Assembly: GCA_018816605.1 (NCBI GenBank)
Contig: JAHIVS010000510.1
Location: 1-10,340 of the forward strand
Direction of reading: 5' to 3'
DNA: 10,340 nt
From: Pseudomonadota bacterium
GTDB taxonomy: Bacteria; Desulfobacterota; Desulfobacteria; Desulfobacterales; Desulfobacteraceae
The position numbers were made by a program, and so were the translations under genes. Below, in pieces: positions 1-7,037 of the stretch. The notes beneath the pieces are model-generated. The model saw only the letters and a list, made by a program, of their open reading frames with translations, was not told where the DNA came from and searched no databases. The stretch's first letter is position 1. Each line of letters begins with the position of its first letter.

Positions 1-170
1 ATGGATGTGGTAATGAGTCTTTTTTGAAAAACCTTCAGTTCAATGGCCTTTACCGGGCAGACCGCCGTGCATTGTCCGCACAGGGTACACCGGTCATTGC
101 TGTAGCGAATCTGCCATGGCAGATCGTTCAGGCTTAAAGAGGAAGGTTCAAGGCTTCTGTTTGACGACAT
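1..170 (-). CDS. Archaeal-type glutamate synthase, ferredoxin/FMN subunit (N-terminal part only)
   Basis: This is the first 56 codons of a minus-strand gene cut by the left edge of the window. The translation starts MSSNRSLEPS and contains a 4Fe-4S cluster motif CTLCGQCTAVCP, with cysteines at residues 28, 31, 34 and 38. A ferredoxin segment at the N-terminus, directly downstream of a stand-alone glutamine amidotransferase, is the known layout of archaeal-type glutamate synthase. In that layout the ferredoxin segment leads into the FMN-binding synthase domain, which makes glutamate from 2-oxoglutarate and ammonia. The start is supported by an AGGAGG ribosome binding site a few bases upstream, which lies inside the preceding gene. 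The gene overlaps the amidotransferase 3' end by 37 nt, so translation is probably coupled. The FMN domain is outside the window, so another ferredoxin-containing protein cannot be fully excluded. Confidence 0.75.
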   Translation of the reverse strand, partial: MSSNRSLEPSSLSLNDLPWQIRYSNDRCTLCGQCTAVCPVKAIELKVFQKRLITTS

Positions 171-1264
171 ATCTTTACCTCCTGGCGGTCAGGGCTTACA
201 ATTACAGTATCAAGGTGCATGGGTTGAATATCTTTGGATTTATCCCGGTCCGGGATCACGGCATCCAGGCCGCAGATTTCCGATGAAAAACCATAAAGGC
301 CCGGTTTTCCCCCCACAACGCCGGGTCTGAGTTTTTTTCTGTCCTGGGCCATGAAAAGAGAATGGTCGGGCAGGGTGCCGATGACGCAATTGGGTCCGTC
401 AATGATCAGAGGCCTGCAGGTTCTCTTCAGGTGGGTCAGAAACGGGGCATCCGGGTGTCGCTGAAGGGCTTCTTCCTGGAGGGGAGTGATCACATGCTTG
501 TAGGCATCGATACCCAGTTCCAGTTCCTCCATGGCATAATGAAGAATATGGGCGAAAACTTCGGAGTCGGACTGGTATCCGCTATAGGCAGGGATTCCCC
601 TGGAGGAGAGAAAATCCCTGATGGGGATAAAAGCCGTGTTTTCGCCATTGGTCATGGTGCAATACCCTTTGATGAAAAAGGGGTGGCAGGCATACAGATT
701 GATGGCATAGTTGGTGTTCTGGCGGCCCTGGGCCATGATTACCCGGGCATGGAGTTCTTTCCGGTCCAGCCCCAGGTAATGACCCAGCTGAAGGGGATCA
801 CCGATTTCCTTGATCATGATGGTGTCGGGCCAGAAAGAAAAGACCATCATGTCGTTTTTTTCTTCTCCCATGTCGCGGATTTTGAGCCGTATGTCCGAGA
901 GCCGGCCGGCGATCTCGCTTTGGTCAAGATTTTCCCAGTCTTCGGGCAGTTCATAGGCCCGGATCAGATAGAGATCCCTCCTTGGAATTCCTTCCACAGG
1001 CTGTTTTGGGATTTTTAGGGATATTTTATACTTGGTCAGAAATCCCTTGTCCATCATGAACAGGTCCAGGCGCCGAATCCCTTCTTCACTGAAGATGCCC
1101 GATAAAATAGGCGCATCCTTCATCTCCTCAAAGGGACCTCCAAGGTCCTGGAGCAAAAGTCCCATTCCGGATCCGTCATGCCCCTCTTTCATTACGTCAA
1201 GGGCTTTGATGGCCAACATGGGGGATATCGGATCCTTGCTGGTAAGTGCGAACAGACGACACAT
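134..1264 (-). CDS. Glutamine amidotransferase (class II) subunit of archaeal-type glutamate synthase
   Basis: The 376-residue protein starts MCRLFALTSKD, so cysteine becomes the N-terminal residue after Met removal. This is the nucleophile of class II (Ntn-type) glutamine amidotransferases. Other expected active-site elements are visible: NG at residues 206-207 (oxyanion hole) within TNGENT, and SDSE at 232-235, the usual Asp loop. The conserved stretch around residues 173-196 (ARVIMAQGR...) also fits. It should hydrolyse glutamine and pass ammonia to the synthase subunit encoded next. In bacterial GltB this domain is fused to the synthase, whereas here it is a separate gene, as in archaea and many anaerobes. 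An AAGGAG site lies 9 nt upstream of the ATG and a sigma70-like promoter lies further up. The 3' end overlaps the ferredoxin gene by 37 nt. A bare class II amidotransferase of another pathway is possible, but the neighbour argues for glutamate synthase. Confidence 0.85.
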   Translation of the reverse strand: MCRLFALTSKDPISPMLAIKALDVMKEGHDGSGMGLLLQDLGGPFEEMKDAPILSGIFSEEGIRRLDLFMMDKGFLTKYKISLKIPKQPVEGIPRRDLYLIRAYELPEDWENLDQSEIAGRLSDIRLKIRDMGEEKNDMMVFSFWPDTIMIKEIGDPLQLGHYLGLDRKELHARVIMAQGRQNTNYAINLYACHPFFIKGYCTMTNGENTAFIPIRDFLSSRGIPAYSGYQSDSEVFAHILHYAMEELELGIDAYKHVITPLQEEALQRHPDAPFLTHLKRTCRPLIIDGPNCVIGTLPDHSLFMAQDRKKLRPGVVGGKPGLYGFSSEICGLDAVIPDRDKSKDIQPMHLDTVIVSPDRQEVKICRQTEALNLPL

Positions 1265-1322
1265 TATATAAACTCCTTGTCTTTTACAGAAAAGTGGTAA
1301 TTATCAATTTTCCAAAAGTCTT

Positions 1323-1351
1323 AGTTTAAAGATTCTCAAGTGCCATGTCAA
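1323..1351 (-). promoter_or_regulatory. Sigma70-like promoter for the glutamate synthase genes
   Basis: On the minus strand TTGACA (1346-1351) is followed after exactly 17 nt by TAAACT (1323-1328). This is a perfect -35 box with a 4/6 -10 box. Transcription would start near 1316, giving a leader of about 50 nt before the ATG at 1264. A short inverted repeat (CAATAA at 1349-1354 and TTATTG at 1360-1365) overlaps the -35 box and could be a regulator site, although its AT-richness makes this weak. Confidence 0.5.
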
Positions 1352-1499
1352 TAATTTTTTTATTGTTTTTCAGTGGGTTACGCGACTGGGCGATGGCGGG
1401 ATGGTTTGGTGAAAAGCCAACTTTTCCCATGAAAAAAGAAGAATCTTTTAAGGATCGCTTAATTTTTATACAAAAAATTACAGAACAACAGAAGGACAC

Positions 1500-2090
1500 C
1501 TAGGCCGGAGTCTCCGGTTTTTTGATATCCTTCAGGGGGATGGAAAAGCCGGCTTGCTCATACAGGGCCTTGATTTTGAGCAGGTCTGACTCAAGGGATT
1601 CTCCCGGAACGATTTTACCGATCCACCGGGTCCGCTTTGCCCGATTGTCCAGGTACCAGCAGATAATGGGGACGTTTGCCCCTTTTGCAATGTGCCAGAA
1701 ACCGGTTTTAATGGTGGCAACCTTTTTTCGGGTGCCTTCGGGAACCAGGGCCACCACCAGTTCGTCCCGGCGGTTGAATTCAGCCACCACGTTTCCCACA
1801 AATCCGCTGGCTTTATCCCGTTCTACCGGCAGCCCCCCAAGACCTTTGAGCAAAAGGGACATGGGAAAGAAAAACCAGGATGCCTTTACCAGCAGGCGGG
1901 CATTGACCTTTGCAATTTTTATATAGGTCAGGGCCCGGAAGGTGTCCATGTTTTTGGTGTGGGGAAAACCTATGACCACACTTTTTTTGTCCCAGTACTC
2001 GGGCAGAGGATCATAGGTCCAGCCGATGGAAAAGTACAAGATCCTGCCAATCCAGCTTAATAGGGTTTTCATCCGTGGTGGTGTCCGCAT
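1500..2090 (-). CDS. PlsC-type 1-acyl-glycerol-3-phosphate acyltransferase family protein
   Basis: The 196-residue protein carries the acyltransferase signatures of the PlsC/LPLAT family. These are the catalytic HX4D motif as HTKNMD (residues 44-49), GGLPVERD (85-92) for phosphate binding, and VPEGTRKK (116-123). Family members transfer an acyl group to lysophosphatidate or related lipids at the membrane. It is shorter than typical PlsC (about 240 residues) and lacks a clear N-terminal membrane anchor beyond the weakly hydrophobic residues 9-25, so the acceptor is uncertain. The start is ambiguous. ATG at 2090 has an AAGGCGG stretch lying unusually close upstream. ATG at 2072 (residue 7, MKTLLSW) forms an ATGA overlap with the stop of the upstream gene but has no ribosome binding site of its own. 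Either way it is coupled to the NifX/NifB-like gene. No convincing terminator follows. Confidence 0.8.
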   Translation of the reverse strand: MRTPPRMKTLLSWIGRILYFSIGWTYDPLPEYWDKKSVVIGFPHTKNMDTFRALTYIKIAKVNARLLVKASWFFFPMSLLLKGLGGLPVERDKASGFVGNVVAEFNRRDELVVALVPEGTRKKVATIKTGFWHIAKGANVPIICWYLDNRAKRTRWIGKIVPGESLESDLLKIKALYEQAGFSIPLKDIKKPETPA

Positions 2091-2461
2091 CCGCCTTCTT
2101 TTTTGTTCTTTTTTCCCTGGCAGAGGTCAAATATGTGGAAGAGTTTTAATTCGCCTTTCTCCATGAGGTCCAGGTTTTCCGCGACGGTTGCTTTTCGGGC
2201 GGCATAAACTTTGATATCGGCGGCGTTAAGCCCCCGAAGGGATCCGTCTCCAATGCAGTGGGTGACAACGGCATTCACGGCTATTTCCAGGTCAAACACC
2301 GCGGTTTTGCAGGAGGCGTTTTCCAGAAGTTTCTGGTTGGCTGCAACCTCAATCGCTCTGGTATCAAGGTCCACGACCATGAATTTTTTGGCAACCCCAA
2401 AGTGCTCGCTGACAGGGCTTTCCAGCCCCTTCTCCTCTGTTATCGGAAATGCTATTTTCAT
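2069..2461 (-). CDS. NifX/NifB-family (dinitrogenase iron-molybdenum cofactor biosynthesis) protein
   Basis: The 130-residue protein begins MKIAFPITEEKG and has the SEHFGVAKKF segment (residues 18-27). This is typical of the small RNase H-like fold shared by NifX, NafY and the C-terminus of NifB, which carries metal-sulfur cofactors or their precursors. The C-terminus is a lysine-rich linker ending in CGHHHG, a probable metal-binding tail. Cysteines are also present at residues 51, 69 and 114. Stand-alone members are common in sulfate reducers and methanogens without being tied to nitrogenase, and no nif gene is visible here. A strong AAGGAGG site precedes the ATG. It overlaps the downstream acyltransferase by 4 or 22 nt depending on that gene's start. 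The family call is firm, but the substrate and partner are unknown. Confidence 0.8.
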   Translation of the reverse strand: MKIAFPITEEKGLESPVSEHFGVAKKFMVVDLDTRAIEVAANQKLLENASCKTAVFDLEIAVNAVVTHCIGDGSLRGLNAADIKVYAARKATVAENLDLMEKGELKLFHIFDLCQGKKNKKEGGCGHHHG

Positions 2462-2533
2462 TGTTTCCTCCTTGCGTATTCTCTATATTTCCACTCATAG
2501 ACCCTTTGTCTTCAGGAATCATACCTGAAAATT

Positions 2534-2562
2534 ACTTAAATGATAAGGCATTAATTTGTCAA
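2534..2562 (-). promoter_or_regulatory. Candidate promoter for the NifX-like/acyltransferase unit
   Basis: On the minus strand a perfect TTGACA (2557-2562) is followed after 17 nt by TTAAGT (2534-2539), a poor 3/6 match to the -10 consensus. It lies about 75 nt upstream of the ATG at 2461, a sensible leader length. The perfect -35 box is the main support. The weak -10 box suggests either low activity or help from an activator. Confidence 0.3.
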
Positions 2563-2615
2563 TGCAACCAGGCTAATTTTATTCTGGGGAGTGTCTTGGC
2601 TTGTTAACCCAGATT

Positions 2616-2636
2616 GCAGGTATTCCTGCCAGGAAT
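2616..2636. repeat. Overlapping palindromes, possible operator
   Basis: Two inverted repeats share bases. GCAGG (2616-2620) pairs with CCTGC (2625-2629) around TATT, and ATTCCTG (2622-2628) pairs with CAGGAAT (2630-2636) around a single C. The second is a perfect 15-bp odd palindrome with the size and symmetry of a dimeric regulator site. It lies about 25 nt upstream of the candidate -35 box of the chemoreceptor gene, where an activator would bind. Confidence 0.35.
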
Positions 2637-2659
2637 TTTTATCCCTGCATATATAGGGT

Positions 2660-2688
2660 TTTACTTCATGGTTTCGGTGTGATAATAT
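2660..2688 (+). promoter_or_regulatory. Candidate promoter for the Cache chemoreceptor gene
   Basis: TTTACT (2660-2665) is followed after 17 nt by TAATAT (2683-2688), each a 4/6 match to the sigma70 boxes. An overlapping GATAAT at 2681-2686 could serve as the -10 instead. Transcription would start near 2695, leaving a leader of about 80 nt. I looked for the sigma28 (flagellar) pattern often found upstream of chemoreceptors and did not find a convincing one. Confidence 0.35.
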
Positions 2689-2773
2689 TGCGAAATAATC
2701 CTGACGATATTTTAGTTTGCCGGCAATTTATTTCTAACAGACCAATGGGTTTTTTTGTAAAGGAGGGTCATGT

Positions 2774-4948
2774 ATGAAGTTTAACATTGGCACAAAAGTA
2801 AATGTTTTAATCATTGTTGCTTTAATTCTGGTCGGGGGCGCATCGCTTCTATTGTCCGTATCCTCCCTGAAAAAAGAGGGCGAATTTGCCATCCAGGCTT
2901 ACGCTGAAGGGATGCTGGGTGAAAAACAGTCCCAGATCAGGGATCTGGTGAATTCTGCTTTTACCATTGCACAGGAGCGACTGGATGCCTCCCGGGATAA
3001 GGAAGCCCTTCGCAGGGAATACGGGGATCAGGTAAAGGCTGTGGTGGACCAGGCGATTTCCGTTTTTGAAGCCGCCAGCAGCGATGATGGGTCAGGGGAT
3101 ATGGAAAGCCGTAAACAGGCTGCCGTAAAAATCATTGACAAGATGCGCTGGGGAAAGGATGGAGAAGGGTATTTCTGGATTCAGGATACAAACGGAGAGA
3201 TGGTGCTCCACCCCATTAAACCTTCCTTGAACGGGAAAAATCTTATGGAGCTCAAAGATCCGGACGGCAAACTTTTTTTCAAGGAAATGGACGATATCGC
3301 AAAAAAACAGGGTGGGGGCTTTGTGGATTACAAATGGCCCAAACCCGGGTTTGAGGCGCCGGTGGATAAAATTTCCTATGTCAAGCTGTTTAAGCCCTGG
3401 GGATGGATCATCGGCGGCGGGGTTTACCTGGAATCCACGGAAGCGCTTTTAAAAAAGGAGGCGCTGCACAGCATTGGCTCCATCCGTTACGGCAAGGAGA
3501 ACAGCGGATACTTTTTTATCTATGATTCCAAAGGAACCTGTGTATTAATGTCTCCGGCCCCGGAACGGGAAGGGAAAAATTTCTGGGACCTGAAGGACAA
3601 AAAAGGAAATTTTCTTGTTCAGGATATAATAAAAACCGGTGACAGCAATGAATCCGGGGGATTTTTTCAATATTATTTCCCCAAGCCAGGGAGCGATATC
3701 CCCTTGGCCAAGACCTCCTTTTCCAGGAAGCTGGCAGACTGGGACTGGTATATCGGCACCGGGGTCTATACCGATGAAATCGATGCAGCGGTGGCAGAAC
3801 AGACCCGGAAGGTTCGCAGCAATGTTTCCAGCGCCATCATAAAAATGGTTTCCGTAGTTCTGGTCATTATCGGTCTCTCTCTCCTGATTTCCTATTTTGT
3901 CATTGCAAAGGGAGTGGTCGGGCCCATACGGAACATTATTGAAATGCTCAAGGATATTGCCCAGGGCAAAGGGGATCTGACCCGACGGATTGAAGACAGT
4001 TCCGGGGATGAAACCCAGGAATTGGCAGAATATTTCAATAAATTCATTGAGAACATCCAGTCCATGATCAGCAATATCAAGTCGGATACCGGAGTTTTGA
4101 CGGGTTCTTCTACGGTTCTGGTTGGGATTGCGGACCAGATGAATACAGCAGCCGAAGATACCTCCGAAAGGGCGGGATCCGTGGCTGCCGCATCGGAACA
4201 GATGACGGCCAATATGACCTCCATGGCGGCGGCCATGGAAGAGGCTTCCACCAATATCAACATGGTTTCTTCGGCAGCAGAGGAGATGACATCCACCATC
4301 AACGAGATTGCCCAGAATGCGGAAAAGGCCAGGAGCATTACCATGGAAGCTGTAGGCCAGGCAGAGCAGGCCAGCCGGCAGGTGGATGAGCTCGGGGTGT
4401 CGGCCAAGGAAATTTTTACGGTGGTGGAAACCATTACCGATATTTCTTCCCAGGTCAATCTGCTGGCCCTGAATGCCACCATAGAAGCTGCCCGTGCCGG
4501 GGAAGCGGGAAAAGGGTTTGCGGTTGTGGCCAATGAGATTAAGGATCTGGCCAGCCAGACGGCCAAAGCATCCAATGCTATTAAGGAACGGGTATCGGGT
4601 ATTCAAACTTCCACAGATGGAACCGTTGCGGAAATTTCCAGTATTAGCCGGGTGGTGACACAGATCAATGAAATTGTGTCAACCATTGCCTCTGCTGTGG
4701 AAGAGCAATCTGCCACCACAAAAGAAATTGCCGAGAATGTATCCCAGGCCTCTTTGGGAATCGGTGAGGTCAATGAAAATATCGCCCAGGGATCAATGGC
4801 TTCCCAGGGTGTCACCAAGGAGATCGCCCAGGTGACCCAGTCATCGGTTCAGATGGCAGACTCCAGTTCCCAGGTTAAAGAAAAGGCCAATGATCTTTCT
4901 CTCCTTGCCAAGAATCTTTCCGAGATGATGGGCAAATTCAAGGTGTGA
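2774..4948 (+). CDS. Methyl-accepting chemotaxis protein with tandem Cache sensor domains
   Basis: A 724-residue transmembrane chemoreceptor. TM1 is at residues 10-31 and TM2 at about 354-378. The periplasmic part between them holds two similar Cache units. The first runs from [12 protein letters not shown] (127-138) to [10 protein letters not shown] (211-220). The second runs from [12 protein letters not shown] (240-251) to [13 protein letters not shown] (325-337). Such domains usually bind small organic ligands directly. A HAMP linker (about 379-432) leads to a long coiled-coil signalling domain. Its conserved hairpin tip (about 551-590, including [16 protein letters not shown]) contacts CheA and CheW. 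There is no C-terminal CheR-docking pentapeptide, as the protein ends [10 protein letters not shown]. An AAAGGAGG site lies about 7 nt upstream of the chosen ATG. A second ATG at 2770 opens only a four-codon frame. The ligand cannot be told from sequence. Confidence 0.93.
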   Translation: MKFNIGTKVNVLIIVALILVGGASLLLSVSSLKKEGEFAIQAYAEGMLGEKQSQIRDLVNSAFTIAQERLDASRDKEALRREYGDQVKAVVDQAISVFEAASSDDGSGDMESRKQAAVKIIDKMRWGKDGEGYFWIQDTNGEMVLHPIKPSLNGKNLMELKDPDGKLFFKEMDDIAKKQGGGFVDYKWPKPGFEAPVDKISYVKLFKPWGWIIGGGVYLESTEALLKKEALHSIGSIRYGKENSGYFFIYDSKGTCVLMSPAPEREGKNFWDLKDKKGNFLVQDIIKTGDSNESGGFFQYYFPKPGSDIPLAKTSFSRKLADWDWYIGTGVYTDEIDAAVAEQTRKVRSNVSSAIIKMVSVVLVIIGLSLLISYFVIAKGVVGPIRNIIEMLKDIAQGKGDLTRRIEDSSGDETQELAEYFNKFIENIQSMISNIKSDTGVLTGSSTVLVGIADQMNTAAEDTSERAGSVAAASEQMTANMTSMAAAMEEASTNINMVSSAAEEMTSTINEIAQNAEKARSITMEAVGQAEQASRQVDELGVSAKEIFTVVETITDISSQVNLLALNATIEAARAGEAGKGFAVVANEIKDLASQTAKASNAIKERVSGIQTSTDGTVAEISSISRVVTQINEIVSTIASAVEEQSATTKEIAENVSQASLGIGEVNENIAQGSMASQGVTKEIAQVTQSSVQMADSSSQVKEKANDLSLLAKNLSEMMGKFKV

Positions 4949-4977
4949 TGGGAATTTGCATCAGGCCTGAGCTTAAA

Positions 4978-5011
4978 GGAGCCCCGTGGATATTTTTATC
5001 CCTGGGGCTCC
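4978..5011. terminator. Long stem-loop between convergent genes, possible terminator
   Basis: A 34-nt near-perfect hairpin. GGAGCCCC (4978-4985) pairs with GGGGCTCC (5004-5011). After a 2-nt internal mismatch, GGATA (4988-4992) pairs with TATCC (4997-5001), closing on a TTTT loop. It begins 30 nt after the chemoreceptor stop codon. There is no T-tract on the plus side and only TTTAA on the minus side, so a classical intrinsic terminator is not certain. It may instead protect the 3' end of the mRNA or stop transcription from both sides. Confidence 0.45.
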
Positions 5012-5181
5012 CCGGGGTATCACGGAAAGAAAACAGGCGAAAAAAGAGAAAAAGACCTTGGCGTTTCCGCTTCACCCGCCTGGAAAGCCTGAGGCATCGG
5101 TACCCTTGACGACGGCATTGCCCATGCCATGATACTATTGTGGCAGCCCAGGGCCGCAGTTGCCATATTGCCAAAGATGGA

Positions 5182-6975
5182 TCAGCCTTTTCCATACATG
5201 GTTTCAATATCCCCTTCATAGTTTTTCAGGATGATATTTTTTTTCAGCTTGAATGTGGGCGTCATCATCGAATTTTCAATGGTAAATTCAGGAACGATGG
5301 TTACGCGTTTTATGGTTTCAAACGAGGGGAGCTCCTGGTTTTTCCTGTTCACCTCGGCATCAACCAGGGCCACAATATCAGGGTGTCGTATCAGGTCTGA
5401 AAAGGTATCATGGGTGATCTGATGTTCTTTTGCATAGGCCTTTATATTTTCTTCATCCAGGGCGACCACGGCGGAAAGGAATTTGCGTCTGTCGCCCACC
5501 ACACAAACCTGGTTGATATATTTCGAGGTGGTCATTATCCCTTCGATGCGGGAGGGAGCGATATTTTTACCGCCGGCCGTAATGATGAGATCCTTTTTCC
5601 GGTCTGTGATCTTCAGGACATTGTTTTCATCAATTTTGCCGATGTCCCCGGTTTTTAGCCAGCCGTCTGAGGTAAAGGTTTCCGCGGTTTCATCGGGCAT
5701 TTTATAGTACTCTTTCATCACATTCCGTCCAGACAGAAGCACCTCACCGTCATCGGCTATTTTATGGAACAGGCCTTCGCCCGGAGGTCCCACCACGCCG
5801 AAATTATACTTGTCCGGTCGGTTGACATTGGAAAAGGATGTGTTCTCTGTCATACCGAGTCCTTCCAGGATCAAAAGACCGGCGGCATGGAAAAACCGAG
5901 CGATCTCCGGATTCAAGGGTGCAGCACCACTGATGCACCATTTGACGTTTCCGCCCAGGGCCTTGTGGATTTTAGAAAAGACCAGTTTGGTTGCCAGTTT
6001 ATATTTTAAACCCAGGCCAAAGGGAATGGCCTGGCCTGCCAGTTTGCAGGCGCTGACCTGGGAGCCTATCCCAAAGGCCCAGTTGAATATTATTTCTGCC
6101 GCCCCGCCCTTTGCCTCCGCTCCGCTGATGATTTTGGTATGGATTTTTTCGAACACCCGGGGCACGCTGACAAACCAGTGGGGGGCTGCCAGGCCGAAAT
6201 CCTCCAGCAGAGAGTCGATACTCCTGGCAAAGGTGGTCCGGTTGCCGGTTTTAATGGCCGTATAGCAGCTGGTTCTGACAAAAACATGGGCCAGGGGAAG
6301 AAAGACAAACATCTCTTCACCGTCTTTGAAATCGCCGCTCTGGTAAACGGATTGGCAGGTGGAGGTGATATTGTCATGGGTCAGGACAACACCCTTGGGC
6401 ACCCCGGTGGTACCGGAGGTGTATACAATGCCGGCCGTATCCCGGGCGGTTACCTGGCGGGTCCTTTCTTCAAACGTCTTGTCATCAATGCCTTTCCCAA
6501 GGGCTAAAAACTGGTCATAGGTAATGACCCAGTCATTGTCCGCAATCTCACCGTTAAACAGGATAACCTTCCGGATGTTTGGGATGTTTTTCCGGATCAT
6601 GAGCAATTTATCCAATTGGGTCATGTTTTCGGCAAAGACAAGCACTGCATCGGAATGGTTGATGATATATTGGCAATCAACGGGCAGGTTGGACTGGTAA
6701 ATACCAACGGTCCCGACGCCAGCGCTCATGTTGGCAACATCGGTCAAAACCCATTTATAGCAGGTATAACTCAAAATATTCACCGTGTCGCCTTTTTCAA
6801 CACCAAGGGCAATAAGGCTTTTTGATACCGATTTTACCTGGTCATAGAAGGTTTGCCATGTAACACAAGTGGCAGTGGCATTTTTGTCAAACCACCGGTA
6901 TGCAGGCTTGTCGCTATAATTGTCAACGGTCTCTGAAAGCATCTGGTGAAAACTGGTATACTCCTTAAACTGCAT
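5182..6975 (-). CDS. Long-chain fatty acid-CoA ligase (AMP-forming)
   Basis: A 597-residue member of the adenylate-forming superfamily, FAA1/long-chain acyl-CoA synthetase branch. It activates fatty acids with ATP and then forms the CoA thioester. The motifs are in the correct order. The AMP-binding P-loop is YTSGTTGVPKG (185-195), GLGMTENT is at 372-379, TGD is at 442-444, and the hinge TDRKKDLIITAGGKNIAP is at 457-474. The C-terminal lysine region is TPTFKLKK (572-579), where Lys576 is the likely catalytic residue. No signal peptide or membrane span is obvious, so it is cytoplasmic or membrane-associated. AGGAGG lies 4 nt before the ATG. The gene follows the second chemoreceptor on the same strand with a 62-nt gap and no terminator between them, so co-transcription is possible. 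The chain-length preference cannot be read from the sequence. Confidence 0.92.
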   Translation of the reverse strand: MQFKEYTSFHQMLSETVDNYSDKPAYRWFDKNATATCVTWQTFYDQVKSVSKSLIALGVEKGDTVNILSYTCYKWVLTDVANMSAGVGTVGIYQSNLPVDCQYIINHSDAVLVFAENMTQLDKLLMIRKNIPNIRKVILFNGEIADNDWVITYDQFLALGKGIDDKTFEERTRQVTARDTAGIVYTSGTTGVPKGVVLTHDNITSTCQSVYQSGDFKDGEEMFVFLPLAHVFVRTSCYTAIKTGNRTTFARSIDSLLEDFGLAAPHWFVSVPRVFEKIHTKIISGAEAKGGAAEIIFNWAFGIGSQVSACKLAGQAIPFGLGLKYKLATKLVFSKIHKALGGNVKWCISGAAPLNPEIARFFHAAGLLILEGLGMTENTSFSNVNRPDKYNFGVVGPPGEGLFHKIADDGEVLLSGRNVMKEYYKMPDETAETFTSDGWLKTGDIGKIDENNVLKITDRKKDLIITAGGKNIAPSRIEGIMTTSKYINQVCVVGDRRKFLSAVVALDEENIKAYAKEHQITHDTFSDLIRHPDIVALVDAEVNRKNQELPSFETIKRVTIVPEFTIENSMMTPTFKLKKNIILKNYEGDIETMYGKG

Positions 6976-7037
6976 AAATCCTCCTGTGGTGCATAAATTT
7001 AGCTATGGTTAATCTCTATGAAAATCCCTTAAAAGCG

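Larger units (their letters stand above)
2462..2773. other. Divergent intergenic regulatory region
   Basis: This 312-nt gap separates two diverging genes: the NifX-like gene on minus and the Cache chemoreceptor on plus. It is AT-rich and holds a candidate promoter for each direction, a cluster of overlapping inverted repeats at about 2616-2636, and ribosome binding sites at both ends. No open reading frame worth calling and no recognisable riboswitch was seen in it. Confidence 0.6.

Noticed and set aside
16..45. Similarity between the sequence near 16-45 and 9331-9360 (T-run, GAAAA, CCTTCAG) as a dispersed repeat
   Set aside because: The match is short, low in complexity and interrupted; one copy is coding sequence with a sensible translation, so chance is the simpler explanation.
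362..1018. Plus-strand open frame of 218 codons inside the amidotransferase gene
   Set aside because: It is antisense to a gene with recognisable active-site residues and itself shows no family motif.
2660..2773. Sigma28 (flagellar) or sigma54 promoter for the chemoreceptor
   Set aside because: No TAAA-N15-GCCGATAA pattern and no GG-N10-GC pattern with correct spacing were found.
3545..4606. Long minus-strand open frames (353 and 227 codons) inside the Cache chemoreceptor gene
   Set aside because: They are antisense to a clear chemoreceptor with all expected domains, and their composition (very rich in Gly, His, Cys or Ser) is that of a shadow frame.
5040..5181. c-di-GMP-I riboswitch suggested by a TACCGATG-like end on the minus strand
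   Set aside because: The conserved core (GGCAAACC and GACGCAAAGCC blocks) is absent, and the region lies downstream of both neighbouring genes.
4938..5219. Minus-strand open frame of 93 codons across the convergent gap
   Set aside because: It overlaps the ends of two well-supported genes, is rich in Arg and Trp in the pattern of an out-of-frame translation, and has no ribosome binding site.
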